A stretch of DNA of 64,000 nt, taken from NCBI GenBank assembly GCA_023525975.1, contig CM042042.1, forward strand, positions 6,269,501 to 6,333,500, read 5' to 3'. The translations under genes were made by a program, and so were the position numbers. The stretch is from Smallanthus sonchifolius. Its lineage: Eukaryota > Streptophyta > Magnoliopsida > Asterales > Asteraceae. The number at the start of each line of letters is the position of its first letter. The stretch's first letter is position 1. The notes beneath the pieces are model-generated. The model was given only the letters and a program-made list of their open reading frames with translations. It was not told the DNA's origin and made no database searches. Shown here one piece after another: positions 1-10,870 of the stretch.

Positions 1-1
1 T

Positions 2-3000
2 TGCCGAACTACTGAGCCAGCCGCCAACCCAGGGGTCAACCGTGGTTGCTTCGAATGCGGGAGTACTGCACACTTCCGCAAGGATTGCCCAAAACTGAAG
101 AACCACGGGGGCAATAATGCGCGCGGTAGAGCCTTTGTGATAGGAGCAGGAGAAGCCCGTCAAGATCCAAACATTGTTACGGGTACGTTTCTCATTAATG
201 ATCACTATGCTTCTATTTTGTTCGATACGGGTGCCGATAAGAGTTTTGTGTCTAGCGAATTTAGTCCATTGCTCGGTATTAAACCAATCATGTTAACTAG
301 TAAGTATACCATAGAGTTAGCCGATGGTAAGCTAATTGAAACCGATAAAGTAATTCAAGGGTGTACTTTGAATTTGGCGGATCACCCTTTTGTCATAGAT
401 TTACTGCCTGTAACGCTTGGAAGTTTTGACATCGTCATTGGGATGGATTGGTTGTCAAAGAATCGAGCTGAAATCGTTTGTCGTGAAAAGATTGTTCGTA
501 TTCCGCTTCCGAATGGGGAAACACTTTCGATTCAAGGAGAAAGGAGCGGTACTACGCTAAGGATCATTACTTGTATGAAGGCCCGGAAGTGCTTACGAAA
601 GGGCTATCATGCAATCTTCGCGCACGTAATAGAAAAGCCAACGGAGGAGAGAAAAGTCGAGGATATACCGATCGTTCGAGACTACCCTGAAGTCTTTCCC
701 GAAGACTTTCCCGGACTTCCACCTCCGAGACAAGTCGAGTTTCGAATTGACCTGGTACCCGGAGCCGCACCGATTGCGCGATCACCTTACCGGCTAGCGC
801 CATCGGAAATGCAAGAATTGTCTAACCAACTACAGGAGTTGTTAGATAAGGGATTCATAAGACCGAGTTTCTCGCCTTGGGGAGCCCCGGTCTTGTTTGT
901 CAAGAAGAAGGATGGATCCTTCCGAATGTGCATCGATTACCGGGAATTAAACAAGCTGACTATTAAGAACCGGTATCCACTTCCGAGGATCGATGACTTG
1001 TTCGACCAACTTCAAGGATCCAGTTATTATTCGAAGATCGACTTACGTTTAGGATACCATCAGTTACGAATTCAAGAGGAGGATGTTCCTAAGATCGCGT
1101 TTCAGACTCGTTACGGTCACTACGAGTTTATGGTCATGCCGTTTGGGTTAACCAATGCACCAGCTGTATTCATGGACCTCATGAATAGAGTGTGCAAGCC
1201 CTACCTGGATAAATTCGTGATTGTTTTCATCGACGACATCTTGATATACTCACAAACTCAAGAAGAGCACGAGCAGCATTTGAGACTAATATTGGAATTA
1301 CTTAAGAACGAGAAGTTGTACGCTAAATTCTCGAAATGTGATTTCTGGATTCGAGAGGTGCAATTTCTCGGGCATGTGGTCAACGAGAAGGGTATACATG
1401 TTGACCCGTCCAAGGTTGAAGCAATAAAGAATTGGAAAGCACCGAAGACTCCGACTGAGGTGCGACAATTCCTAGGTCTGGCAGGCTACTACAGACGGTT
1501 TATCGAAAATTTCTCCAAGATAGCCCAGCCAATGACGACCTTAACCCAGAAAGACAAGAAGTTTGATTGGGGTGAAAAGCAAGAAGCAGCTTTTCAGCTG
1601 TTGAAACAGAAACTATGTTGTGCTCCTATCTTGTCACTTCCAGAAGGAACAGACGAATTTGTGGTATACTGTGACGCATCACACCAAGGTCTTGGTTGCG
1701 TATTGATGCAACACGACAAGGTTATTGCTTACGCGTCCCGACAACTAAAAGTACATGAGAAAAATTACACCACCCATGACTTAGAACTGGGAGCCGTAGT
1801 TTTTGCACTCAAGATCTGGAGGCATTACCTGTACGGTACTAGATGTACTATTTTCACTGACCACAAGAGTCTCCAGCACATCTTTGACCAGAAAGAGTTA
1901 AACATGAGGCAACGCAGATGGGTCGAGTTACTTAACGACTACGACTGCGAGATTCGCTATCATCCTGGTAAGGCAAACGTCGTAGCAGATGCCTTGAGTA
2001 GAAAGGAACGAACCAAAACTCTACGAGTGCGAGCATTGGGGATGACAATTCACACGAGTTTAACCACTCAAATTTGCGATGCTCAGTTAGAAGCACTCAG
2101 GGAGCAAAACCTGAAAGATGAGTCCTTACGGGGTATGGACAAGCAATTTGAGATCAAATCCGATGAAACCCGTTACTTCATGGATCGGATTTGGGTACCA
2201 AGCTTTGGGAGCTTAAGGGATTTAGTAATGGACGAAGCACACAAGTCCAGGTACTCGATTCACCCAGGCTCTGACAAGATGTATCAGGATCTCAAGGAAC
2301 TTTACTGGTGGCCCAACATGAAAGCTGACATCGCCACCTACGTTAGTAAGTGTCTGACATGTTCAAAAGTCAAGACTGAATATCAGAAACCGTCAGGGTT
2401 ACTACAACAACCAGAGATTCCACAATGGAAGTGGGAGCAGATTTCCATGGATTTCATCACAAAGTTACCCAAGACATCCGGTGGTTATGATACGATTTGG
2501 GTAATTGTAGACCGACTGACAAAGTCTGCACACTTCTTGCCGATTAAGGAAACTGATAAGATGGAAAGGTTGACCAGAATTTATCTCAAGGAGGTTGTCT
2601 CGAGACATGGAATGCCAATCTCCATCATTTCAGATCGAGATAGCCGATTCACCTCTAGGTTCTGGCAATCTCTACAGAAAGCATTGGGTACAAGATTGGA
2701 TATGAGTACCGCGTATCACCCCCAAACTGATGGCCAAAGTGAAAGGACTATTCAGACTTTGGAGGACATGCTTAGAGCTTGTGTGATTGATTTCGGGAAC
2801 AAATGGGATACTCATCTACCATTGGTTGAGTTCTCTTACAACAACAGTTATCACACTAGCATCAAAGCCGCACCTTTTGAAGCACTGTATGGACGAAAGT
2901 GCCGATCACCTTTATGCTGGACAGAAGTTGGGGATAGCCAGCTTACTGGGCCAGAGATCATTCATGAAACAACAGAGAAGATCGTCCAGATTCGGGACAG

Positions 3001-3421
3001 ACTTAAGGCCGCGCGTGATCGTCAGAAGAGTTACGCTGACGTGAGACGCAAACCATTGGAATTCCAGGTTGGAGATAAGGTTTTACTCAAAGTCTCACCT
3101 TGGAAGGGAGTTATTCGCTTCGGCAAGCGTGGTAAGCTAAACCCAAGATACATCGGACCGTTCGAAATCCTTGCAATGGTTGGTCCCGTAGCTTACAAGC
3201 TTAAGCTGCCGCAAGCACTCAGTGGTGTTCACGCAACTTTCCACGTGTCAAATCTGAAAAAGTGTTTATCAGACGAGACACAGGTCATACCACTCGAGGA
3301 AATCCAGGTTGATGATCGACTCCATTTCGTCGAAGAACCAGTTGAGATCATGGACCGAGAGGTCAAGAGAATGAAACAGAGTCGCATTCCCATAGTAAAA
3401 GTTCGATGGAACTCTAGATGA
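2..3421 (+). CDS. Ty3/gypsy gag-pol polyprotein, 5' partial, premature stop near the C-terminus
   Basis: The frame is open from base 2, so the protein starts outside the window. Domains in order: a gag zinc knuckle of CX2CX4HX4C form (nt 47-88); an aspartic protease with a DTGA motif (about nt 227); reverse transcriptase with KKKDGSFRMCIDYRELN and FIDDILIYS (about nt 900-1250); RNase H with YCDASHQGLGC (about nt 1668); integrase with an HHCC zinc finger (about nt 2240-2365), DFITKLP, a catalytic aspartate in SDRDSRF and a glutamate in GQSERT; then a GPF-type module (about nt 3120-3230). The order RT-RNaseH-IN marks Ty3/gypsy. A TGA at 3419-3421 interrupts the frame near its end. The same frame stays open after it to a second TGA at 3503-3505, so the damage is a single nonsense codon in an otherwise intact, recently active-looking copy. 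Very close relatives are familiar from Asteraceae genomes. Confidence 0.93.
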   Translation, partial: CRTTEPAANPGVNRGCFECGSTAHFRKDCPKLKNHGGNNARGRAFVIGAGEARQDPNIVTGTFLINDHYASILFDTGADKSFVSSEFSPLLGIKPIMLTSKYTIELADGKLIETDKVIQGCTLNLADHPFVIDLLPVTLGSFDIVIGMDWLSKNRAEIVCREKIVRIPLPNGETLSIQGERSGTTLRIITCMKARKCLRKGYHAIFAHVIEKPTEERKVEDIPIVRDYPEVFPEDFPGLPPPRQVEFRIDLVPGAAPIARSPYRLAPSEMQELSNQLQELLDKGFIRPSFSPWGAPVLFVKKKDGSFRMCIDYRELNKLTIKNRYPLPRIDDLFDQLQGSSYYSKIDLRLGYHQLRIQEEDVPKIAFQTRYGHYEFMVMPFGLTNAPAVFMDLMNRVCKPYLDKFVIVFIDDILIYSQTQEEHEQHLRLILELLKNEKLYAKFSKCDFWIREVQFLGHVVNEKGIHVDPSKVEAIKNWKAPKTPTEVRQFLGLAGYYRRFIENFSKIAQPMTTLTQKDKKFDWGEKQEAAFQLLKQKLCCAPILSLPEGTDEFVVYCDASHQGLGCVLMQHDKVIAYASRQLKVHEKNYTTHDLELGAVVFALKIWRHYLYGTRCTIFTDHKSLQHIFDQKELNMRQRRWVELLNDYDCEIRYHPGKANVVADALSRKERTKTLRVRALGMTIHTSLTTQICDAQLEALREQNLKDESLRGMDKQFEIKSDETRYFMDRIWVPSFGSLRDLVMDEAHKSRYSIHPGSDKMYQDLKELYWWPNMKADIATYVSKCLTCSKVKTEYQKPSGLLQQPEIPQWKWEQISMDFITKLPKTSGGYDTIWVIVDRLTKSAHFLPIKETDKMERLTRIYLKEVVSRHGMPISIISDRDSRFTSRFWQSLQKALGTRLDMSTAYHPQTDGQSERTIQTLEDMLRACVIDFGNKWDTHLPLVEFSYNNSYHTSIKAAPFEALYGRKCRSPLCWTEVGDSQLTGPEIIHETTEKIVQIRDRLKAARDRQKSYADVRRKPLEFQVGDKVLLKVSPWKGVIRFGKRGKLNPRYIGPFEILAMVGPVAYKLKLPQALSGVHATFHVSNLKKCLSDETQVIPLEEIQVDDRLHFVEEPVEIMDREVKRMKQSRIPIVKVRWNSR

Positions 3422-3530
3422 GGACCAGAGTTTACTTGGGAACGCGAGGACCAGATGAAGCACAAGTACCCGCAGTTGTTTGAAACTGCACAAGTCACTA
3501 GCTGAATTTTGGGACGAAATTCTTTTTAAC

Positions 3531-3538
3531 ATGGGGAG
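3531..3538 (+). other. Polypurine tract of the gypsy element
   Basis: A short purine-rich run (ATGGGGAG) sits immediately before the start of the LTR, the position where plus-strand priming takes place in LTR retrotransposons. Confidence 0.55.
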
Positions 3539-3542
3539 TATA

Positions 3543-6457
3543 TGACAACCGGCAATTTCAGGTCAATACCCGTCCCCGTCTCTGTCATAAATTGCATACA
3601 TTACATTCGTGTTAGACTTAATTATGGTTAATTAAGGTCATTTCATAAGTAGCAAAGCCCATTCATAACATTTCACGCATCGGTAATTCGGTAAATTACC
3701 GGGTCACACGCAGTATAACCGGCACACGAGAAACTTGGTGATAATTAATATTTACGTTTTTAATAAATATTTCGAGGTGTTACAAAACTATTTTAGAACT
3801 TAGATATATGTGTGGTTTATTTATACCAACCGACTACTTTAACGCGCATCTTTACCGTTCCGCCGATATACCTTATTCTAACGCGCTATTCCGCATATTA
3901 AATTTCTAAATATATGTTTACATGTTAGTAAACCACTAATTATATAATGTATTATTTTATTGAGCTCGGTTTATTAAAAACTCTAAATTATATCGCGTTC
4001 GATTTATACCCGCTACTACCCGAATAGCTGTTTAAACTATATAATTCCATATTTATACAAGTTGTGAACTCGCCATCTCCCTCCCATTTCTCTTTTGTAA
4101 TGATCGAAATATACACATACACATGGATTGTGTGTGTGTTTAGCTTTTATCTTGTATATAAAAAGCTCCATGGTAATGATAAACCCTTTTACACACACAT
4201 TTTCCAACATGAGTCTCTAGTCCCATCCACAACACTTTTCCTTTCTTTTTGGCCAACATGACTACACAAACACACAACCTTTGCCGATACATGGACTTAC
4301 CAATTCTGTGATAAATCACTCTTTTGCATCCATGCACATCACATAACCATTAACTCATTCAAACCAAGTCTTATCCACTTTTCTTTTCCCCTATGTTGAC
4401 CGAGATTTAAACCTCACACACAAGTTCCAATACCACAATTTTGCTTCAAGGGATTTAGACATTATATACCCATTACCTCATGAGTTAATTACACAAACTT
4501 TTTACGAATTCAAACACTCTCTCTCCCTCTTGATTACGGCTCTAAGCCCTCACCACCCACATCCATTTTCCTACTCTAGTTAAGCTATCAAGGGTGTTCA
4601 AGATTCTTTTTTAGTGAAGATCAAGTGCTCAAGTGGTGATTCCAAACAACCTACTCCAAAACTTCCTTCTTCCTTGCTTGTTTCTAGTGAGAAATCTCCT
4701 ACCCATCTATATTTTTGTTCTTGTTTTATTCTTTCTTTACATATAAGCGGTATGTACCAACTTTCACCCACAAAATCCATTTTTATTAAACATGGAGTCT
4801 CTATAAAATGACTACATTCATATATTTGTGTAAAAATATTAACAATAACTTTATGGTTCATGAACTAAGATAAATATATGAGTAGTTTCTTGGTTAAGTT
4901 ATGCAAAAATTATGAAAGTTAAATTATTACTAGTTGTTAGGAAACTTAAAAGGTTATGACTAGTTATTATGTTAATTTCTTTTGTTAAATGGGTTACATG
5001 ATTATTATTATGATTTTGGAAATATATAAATATTAGGAACTAAGTTTGTATAAAGATGAACAAAAACCTAGTCTTCACTTTATTGTAAAAACTTATTATT
5101 TCTAAAAGTATACGTAAATGTTAATAGTTAAAGACTAGATTTTGAAATATATATATAATTTTATGAGTATAAATATATATATATATACACACTTTGGTCG
5201 TAAAACGAAAAACGACCTTATTTTAAGAGTGATAATTCTCAAATGTATATTTCGTAGAAACGATATAGATATTATTTTTACCTAAAGTCATGACGTATTT
5301 CGAAAACATTATTTTGAATAAATATATATAATATATTTATTTACCGTTCGCATTGAGTTACGACTCATGTCGAGTCAAACTATATTTTAAAGCGCGAAAC
5401 CTAAGATGACATCAAATCACTTATAGTCATGGACACACTTGATCGAAATCATAACTTATATTTATTTTATGTGAATATATATTTTTGATAACAAATACAT
5501 ATCACCAACGGGTTGTCGAGTCAAACGGAATTTCATAACGAAATTAAGTTGGGTGAAACTGTTACATGACCAACTTGCATGTAGAATCATTACCAAGACC
5601 TTAAGGTGTCTTATATATTCTAGGGCACGCGTAGGTTGGCTTACTCTTGAACTTTTGCTACTAGCACGTATTCGGTACTCACGCATCAGGTGAGTTTCAC
5701 GGCCCCATTTTACTTATTTTCCTTTTGGGGGAGATTACATGCATACTTACTGTTTTCATTGGACACAATTTCACCTACATGATTTCACATATTACATAAG
5801 CGGTTTCATATCGTATTAAGTCCTCTCAAACTGGACCGTTAGTTTCGTTTCTAAGCGAGGTAATCATGGATAGATCTATTTGGGTTTGACAACCCCCACC
5901 CGCGTTAGTCGCGCTAACTTTGACCGGAGGTCAAAACGGGTGCATCATTGACCTAATCACCCCATGCATACGATAGGCATGGTAGAGGCATTACATTACA
6001 TTACTGTTACAGTCTAGCTTCGGTTTCGGTGTGCTTATGGTAATATTGTAGTATTGTCTGTACAGCAATCAAATCATTGAAAGTTTTGTGGTCCATTACA
6101 ACGATTTACTTTTACATTTAAACCTGTGAACTCACCAACATTATTGTTGACTCGTTTAAGCATGTTTTCTCAGGTCGTTAAGCTTGCACGGGATTAGGGT
6201 GCACATCATGCATGAAGTCTTTTGATGTTCCCATGACAATGAACATTTGCTTGTCTTTTGCTTGGCGTTGTATTTTCAAAACAATTTATTTTCCTTCCGC
6301 ATTACTTTCCGCATTAACTCTGTAAAACAATGTTATATTTTGGAACGATTTGGAATGCATGATTTTCAAAACCATATAGAGGTCGTTCTATGTAATCAGT
6401 GACGATGATCCATGACCGTCGCGCCCCGCGGGAAACCGCCGTGGTTGGGGTGTGACA
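3543..6457 (+). repeat. Gypsy LTR, about 2.9 kb
   Basis: The LTR runs from TGACAACC, right after the polypurine tract, to GTGTGACA just before the primer-binding site, giving TG...CA ends. It holds no long ORF. The borders come from those landmarks alone, because there is no second LTR in the window to align with it. About 2.9 kb is long for an LTR but within the range of plant gypsy elements. Confidence 0.75.
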
Positions 6458-6460
6458 GAT

Positions 6461-6471
6461 TGGTATCAGAG
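6461..6471 (+). other. Primer-binding site, initiator tRNA-Met type
   Basis: TGGTATCAGAG follows the LTR end by three bases. It is the standard complement of the plant initiator methionine tRNA 3' end and fixes both the LTR boundary and the element's direction. Confidence 0.9.
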
Positions 6472-6605
6472 ACATTGGTTATAGCGAACTAAGTTGCATT
6501 TAGTGGGCTTAGACTATAACCGTAGTCTCATAACATTTACATTACCGCATACACACACTGCATACTTATGTTACATAGTATTTCGAATATTGCCTTGTCA
6601 CAGAT

Positions 6606-7211
6606 ATGACTTCAGTAGACCCGATTGTTATATACGCTTCTGACGAGGAGTACACACCCGCGACCCCACCACCACCACCATCTGGAACACCACCAGCGTC
6701 GCCGCCTGCACCCGTACCGGAGGTAAGTTACGAGACCGACCCGGAGGAGGCGTCCGGAGAGTCAGCTACTGACAGCACAGGCGGAGCGGCCGCCGGGAGT
6801 AACAGCACGAGCTCCGGAGAGACGGTGCCTCGCTCGGTGATCTTCGGAGGGTCTTCCTCAGGAGAGAGTACCCCAGTTTCGACACGACGAGCTCCTACAC
6901 CACCGAGTCCCGTACCATCAGCCCCACCTGTCCTTCGCACCGGAGCTAAGACGAGGCAGACTGCTAGGAAGCAGGTCCCCATACTAGGGAAGAGGCCCGC
7001 ACTATCACCACCAGCACCTGCCGGCGAGACCGCAGGGACTGACGACACTCCACGAGAGCCTCCGCGGAAGAAGACTTTGGCTTTTGCGAGGAAGCAGACA
7101 TGGATGCCACACACCCTCAATGGGTGGTTGGAGGAGGAGGATTTACCCTCTATCCACGAGATAGGCGAGTCTTCTCAGGCGCCCCGTCCCCTACCAAGTT
7201 ACCCCCTTTAG
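6606..7211 (+). CDS. Truncated gag of a second gypsy copy
   Basis: This 201-codon frame starts with ATG 135 bp after the primer-binding site, where gag is expected. The N-terminus (DPIVIYASDEEYTPA) is acidic, followed by a Pro/Ser/Thr-rich stretch (about residues 20-150) and a basic patch (PPRKKTLAFARKQ). No capsid core or zinc knuckle follows, so the gene is cut off after its N-terminal part. The sequence past 7211 no longer looks like this element. Assignment as gag is by position and composition and is an inference. Confidence 0.6.
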   Translation: MTSVDPIVIYASDEEYTPATPPPPPSGTPPASPPAPVPEVSYETDPEEASGESATDSTGGAAAGSNSTSSGETVPRSVIFGGSSSGESTPVSTRRAPTPPSPVPSAPPVLRTGAKTRQTARKQVPILGKRPALSPPAPAGETAGTDDTPREPPRKKTLAFARKQTWMPHTLNGWLEEEDLPSIHEIGESSQAPRPLPSYPL

Positions 7212-7900
7212 TCACCCAACCCTGCTACTAGGTTTTTTCATCAACCGAACAAGATCGTAAAGCAAGCAAACTCAAAGCATAATCATAAACTGTTTAAATC
7301 AACTAATACATCAATCTCTCAAGTTATTGTCAGAAACTAACAAGATCCAAACATGAATAAACTGAATCAAATACAAAAACCTATACGAACCGTCCGCCTG
7401 GAGAAAGACACAAGTGAATCACCCACTCATGGTGAGGGAGATCATCTTCAATCTTCAAGTGGGTGTGTGAATCCTCTCAAAATCGCCAAAAAGTGTAGTG
7501 TAAAAGATGGATCTCGATTTGGGGAAGAAACCCCCAATAAAACCTAAAAATCGGCTGTTTCCCCGAAGTTCCGCGTCTGAGACGCACCCGGCGTAGGCTT
7601 ACGCTGGGAGGGCGTAGGCTTACGCCGGGCCTCTGATGCGGCTGTGAAGAAAATGCTCAGGCGTAGGCTTACGCTGATGGGGCGTAAGCTTACGCTGGTG
7701 GCGTAGGCTTACGCCATGTGGCGTAGGCTTACGCTGGCCTGCAGTTTTGCCCCGTTTCTTCCGTCTTCCATCCAACTCTTCCGTAATATCTTCAAAGATA
7801 GCATTTTAAGCTTCCAACACCTGCACATGCATGACTACACAAAACCTTTGTATTCCACATATCAAATTGCATAAATATAACATATTACACCTTTTAATAC
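7212..7900. other. Repeat-derived DNA, probably part of another LTR-type element
   Basis: No gene is visible. Base composition is more balanced than the flanks, and the stretch carries the palindrome array at 7591-7734. Nested insertion of part of a second element into the truncated gag is the simplest reading, but no terminal motif proves it. Confidence 0.35.
7591..7734. repeat. Array of six 14-bp palindromes (GCGTARGCTTACGC)
   Basis: Six copies of GCGTA(A/G)GCTTACGC lie at 7591, 7612, 7661, 7682, 7701 and 7721. The copy at 7682 is a perfect 14-bp palindrome. The other five have G in place of A at position 6, which would leave a G-U wobble in RNA. Spacers are 5-7 bp except for one of 35 bp, so the repeat is the palindrome and not a longer unit. 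Confidence 0.85.
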
Positions 7901-9956
7901 ATGAAACTTTGGCCACTTATCAGTCCTCATTATACTATCGAAGATTCAAAAATCAACAATTTATTAGGTAAGTGTTTAAAGACAAGTATAATTATATAAA
8001 GTCATAATTATTCGTCTAGATATGAGATAATTAGTTGGTAAAGAATTGAGATGACAAATGAGAACTTATATGATGATTGTCAAATGCAAGCTACCTAGGC
8101 TAGAACTGTAAATTGTATCAGGTTGGCAAATTAACATGTTGGTTATTGTTCGTTTGACGGGTTAAATTGATGTAACAAAACACGACCTGTATATTTATCT
8201 GCAAAAGATTTCAAATTTAATCTGGATGCACTTAAAATCGTGAACACGAACATGAGACGTGTAACCTGCCAACACTGGCGGATCCATGAATTTTTAGAGG
8301 GAAAGGGAGGAACGATCAAGTTAAACTGGGTCGGGTGGGTTCGAACTTAATACTATAAAAAACGACATGATATAACAATATAATTTGATACTGGACAAAA
8401 AAAATCATTGTTACTTCTATATGACTTGAATAGACTACTACAAGGGGCTTTCTGCCTTTCCTATTAATTATACATTGCATCTATCAATACTTTTAAATCC
8501 GACATGATTGCTACCGCTAGTGTGTATGTATATAGATACGTTGTATGTGTTTATACACCAACTTTTGTAGTGCCCCTACAATATGCCTTTCAAACATTTG
8601 TAGTTTCTTTTTCATCTTTCAACTATGTGAGAAAATCTTTCTACATTTTGACTACTACGATAACATGGATCGGGATGAGATGACCATAATCACCACAACC
8701 GCTATCGGTAATTGTGAATTTGGACCTTTACTCTCGTTAGTCTAAAGAACAGATGAACTCGACTAAAAATGAACGCGTACAACATAAAAAGTAAATAAAC
8801 AAATAAATAACACCACATTTTTACGTTGAAATATCTTGCACATATTATTGGTTTATTGTGTTATTGTATTTTATCTATTGTAGCCCACCCTTTTAGGGAT
8901 ATCTTGTTTTTTACCCTTAGAAAAGATTATATATATTTTAACAAATAGTGTTGTCATATAAGATGCTATTAACTATATAAACATTGAGAATAAAACATGT
9001 CGAGTTTAGCTGAATACACGTGTAATGTAGACAAACTTAAAGATTGTATTTGTTTTATTGGTTATATATCTTTCTTTGGAGTAGTGATACCAAACATTGA
9101 GATAAAACCCGTTGACTAACGGGCCTATAAACATACATTAGTCGCCAAACATTGATTGGTGGATTAGCCATTATGAGCGAATAAAAGCTTAATTATATGC
9201 AACCAAATATTTGAAAAGGTGTTAGAAGCATAATCATGTGAATAAAGTATAATTAAGCACTTCCTAGGATGTAGGCTTGGAATTCCTTTGACTCATGCAT
9301 TTTGTGGCATTTAGAAGAAACTAGAATTGTGCTCTTTTGTGTTGCGGCGTGTTAAACTGTGAAAGAAACTAATGTCTTCGAAAGCTTATAAAATGAAGTG
9401 ATAGAAAAATGAAACTGTTAAAAGTTACCGTTTACGAAATAAATAAGCTTATTTGGAACTTTATATAAAAAACAAACATTTACGCAAACCCACGCAGTGC
9501 AACGAAATAGCTAGTAATATTTCAAAAAACTTTATACAGAAAAATGAAACCGTAAGAAGGCTGTTAAAAAAAGTTAACCGGTAAAAAAGTAGAAAAACAA
9601 AGCATAGCCGTTTAAAAAAGTAAATAGTTAAAAATAATTATAACGACGTTGTATGCACGTGCTTAGATAACTTGTACATTATCACACGCAACTCTATTAC
9701 AGTTGTGTGTGTGCCACGTCTTGTAACTTGGTTGTTAAAAAAAGAGAAAAAAATATCAAATACGAAACTAAAACCGTATTCAACTCTTATTAAAGTTAAG
9801 AAGTTGTAGCATAAACTAATTAAGAAAAGTAAAAAAAAGAATAAAACTTTTTTTAAAGTTCAGGGGCTTAAAAGTAAATCTGACATAATTGAAATGCTTA
9901 AGTGTAATATCTCATAAAAGACAAAATAATTGACATTAACATCATGCATTAAGCAA
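7901..9956. other. AT-rich intergenic stretch
   Basis: No convincing gene. Around 8273 a start such as CACTGGCGGATCC resembles a decayed hAT terminus. At 9485-9513 a CTAG preceded by a GC-rich weak stem could be a decayed Helitron 3' end. Neither has a partner end that I can find. Confidence 0.4.
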
Positions 9957-10870
9957 CAACAACAACCACCAAACCTACTAAAATCTCACCATAGTCAAGA
10001 TATTTGGTAGGGTCAGGAAGGGTGGGATGTAAGCAAGTCATGCCTTATCTTATAGGATAGAGAGACTGCTTATAAGGAGACCCTCAACTCCAAAAACCTT
10101 GTCAGGACCTGAAAAAAAGTATATTAGTATCATAGCGTTCACCACATTACATCTACACAACAAACAATAAGTCACCTGATAAAAATAGTATTAATAAAAC
10201 CAGGAAAAAATGGAAAAGTGTGAGTAGTGAGAGAGTGTAGATAGTACAGGTAATATCATATAGATACACAACTAATAAAACAACAACGTGCTTAGGCCCC
10301 CACAAATCTAGATAGATATATGCCCCTAAGATAATTTTTAGACCCATATGTTACCCCTCCCCCCACGCAAAAAGTCCTTAATCTTAATCCTACGTCTCCA
10401 CGAAGTCTTGTCCTCGACCATATCCTTAGAGAGATGCAAGTCTTACAAATCATGTCTAATCCGCTCATCCCAAGTCAATTTGGGTATGCCTCTACCACTC
10501 CTTCCTTCTATGGTGAAAGTCTGCACTAATCTAACCAGTGTCGTCATCTGTCTTCTTTTCACATGTCCAACTCATCTCAAGCTCCCCTCCTTTATTTTAT
10601 CCGATATACTAGCCACTCATAATTTTTCCCTAAAAAACTCATTTCGTACTCAGTCCAACCTTGTGTTTCCACACATCCATCCAACATCCTCATCTCCGCT
10701 AGCCCCATCTTACGTGCATGTGTTTTCTTAATGGCCCAACATTCTATTACGTGCAACAAAGCTGGTCTAACTGCCACCCTATAGAACTTCCCCTTTAGTT
10801 TAGTTGGGAACCTTTTGACACACAATACGCATGTGGCTGCTCTCCACTAACACCAGCCTGCTTGTATGCG
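9957..10870 (-). mobile_element. 5'-truncated RTE-type LINE relic
   Basis: Read on the minus strand, 10870 to about 10370 encodes broken reverse-transcriptase C-terminal sequence in shifting frames: KGKFYRVAVRPALLHVIECWA, then EMRMLDGC, then GRSGRGIPKLTWDERIRHDL. These are hallmarks of plant RTE-clade LINEs. The 3' end near 9957 shows a short TTG-type repeat (CAACAACAACAACC on the plus strand), the usual tail of RTE elements. Several frameshifts and stops show it is dead. Confidence 0.75.

Larger units (their letters stand above)
1..7211 (+). mobile_element. Chimeric Ty3/gypsy retrotransposon (internal-LTR-internal)
   Basis: The window opens inside the internal region of a gypsy element (zinc knuckle, then pol). 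This is followed by a full LTR (3543-6457), a tRNA-Met type primer-binding site (6461-6471) and the start of a second gag (6606-7211). An intact element reads LTR-internal-LTR. Internal sequence on both sides of one LTR, all in one direction, is the mark of unequal or ectopic recombination between two copies, or of tandem insertion. The left end lies outside the window. The right end is placed where gag-like coding stops and is uncertain. Confidence 0.8.

Noticed and set aside
6728..7120. Minus-strand 130-codon frame opposite gag
   Set aside because: It is a shadow of the gag frame with no recognisable motif.
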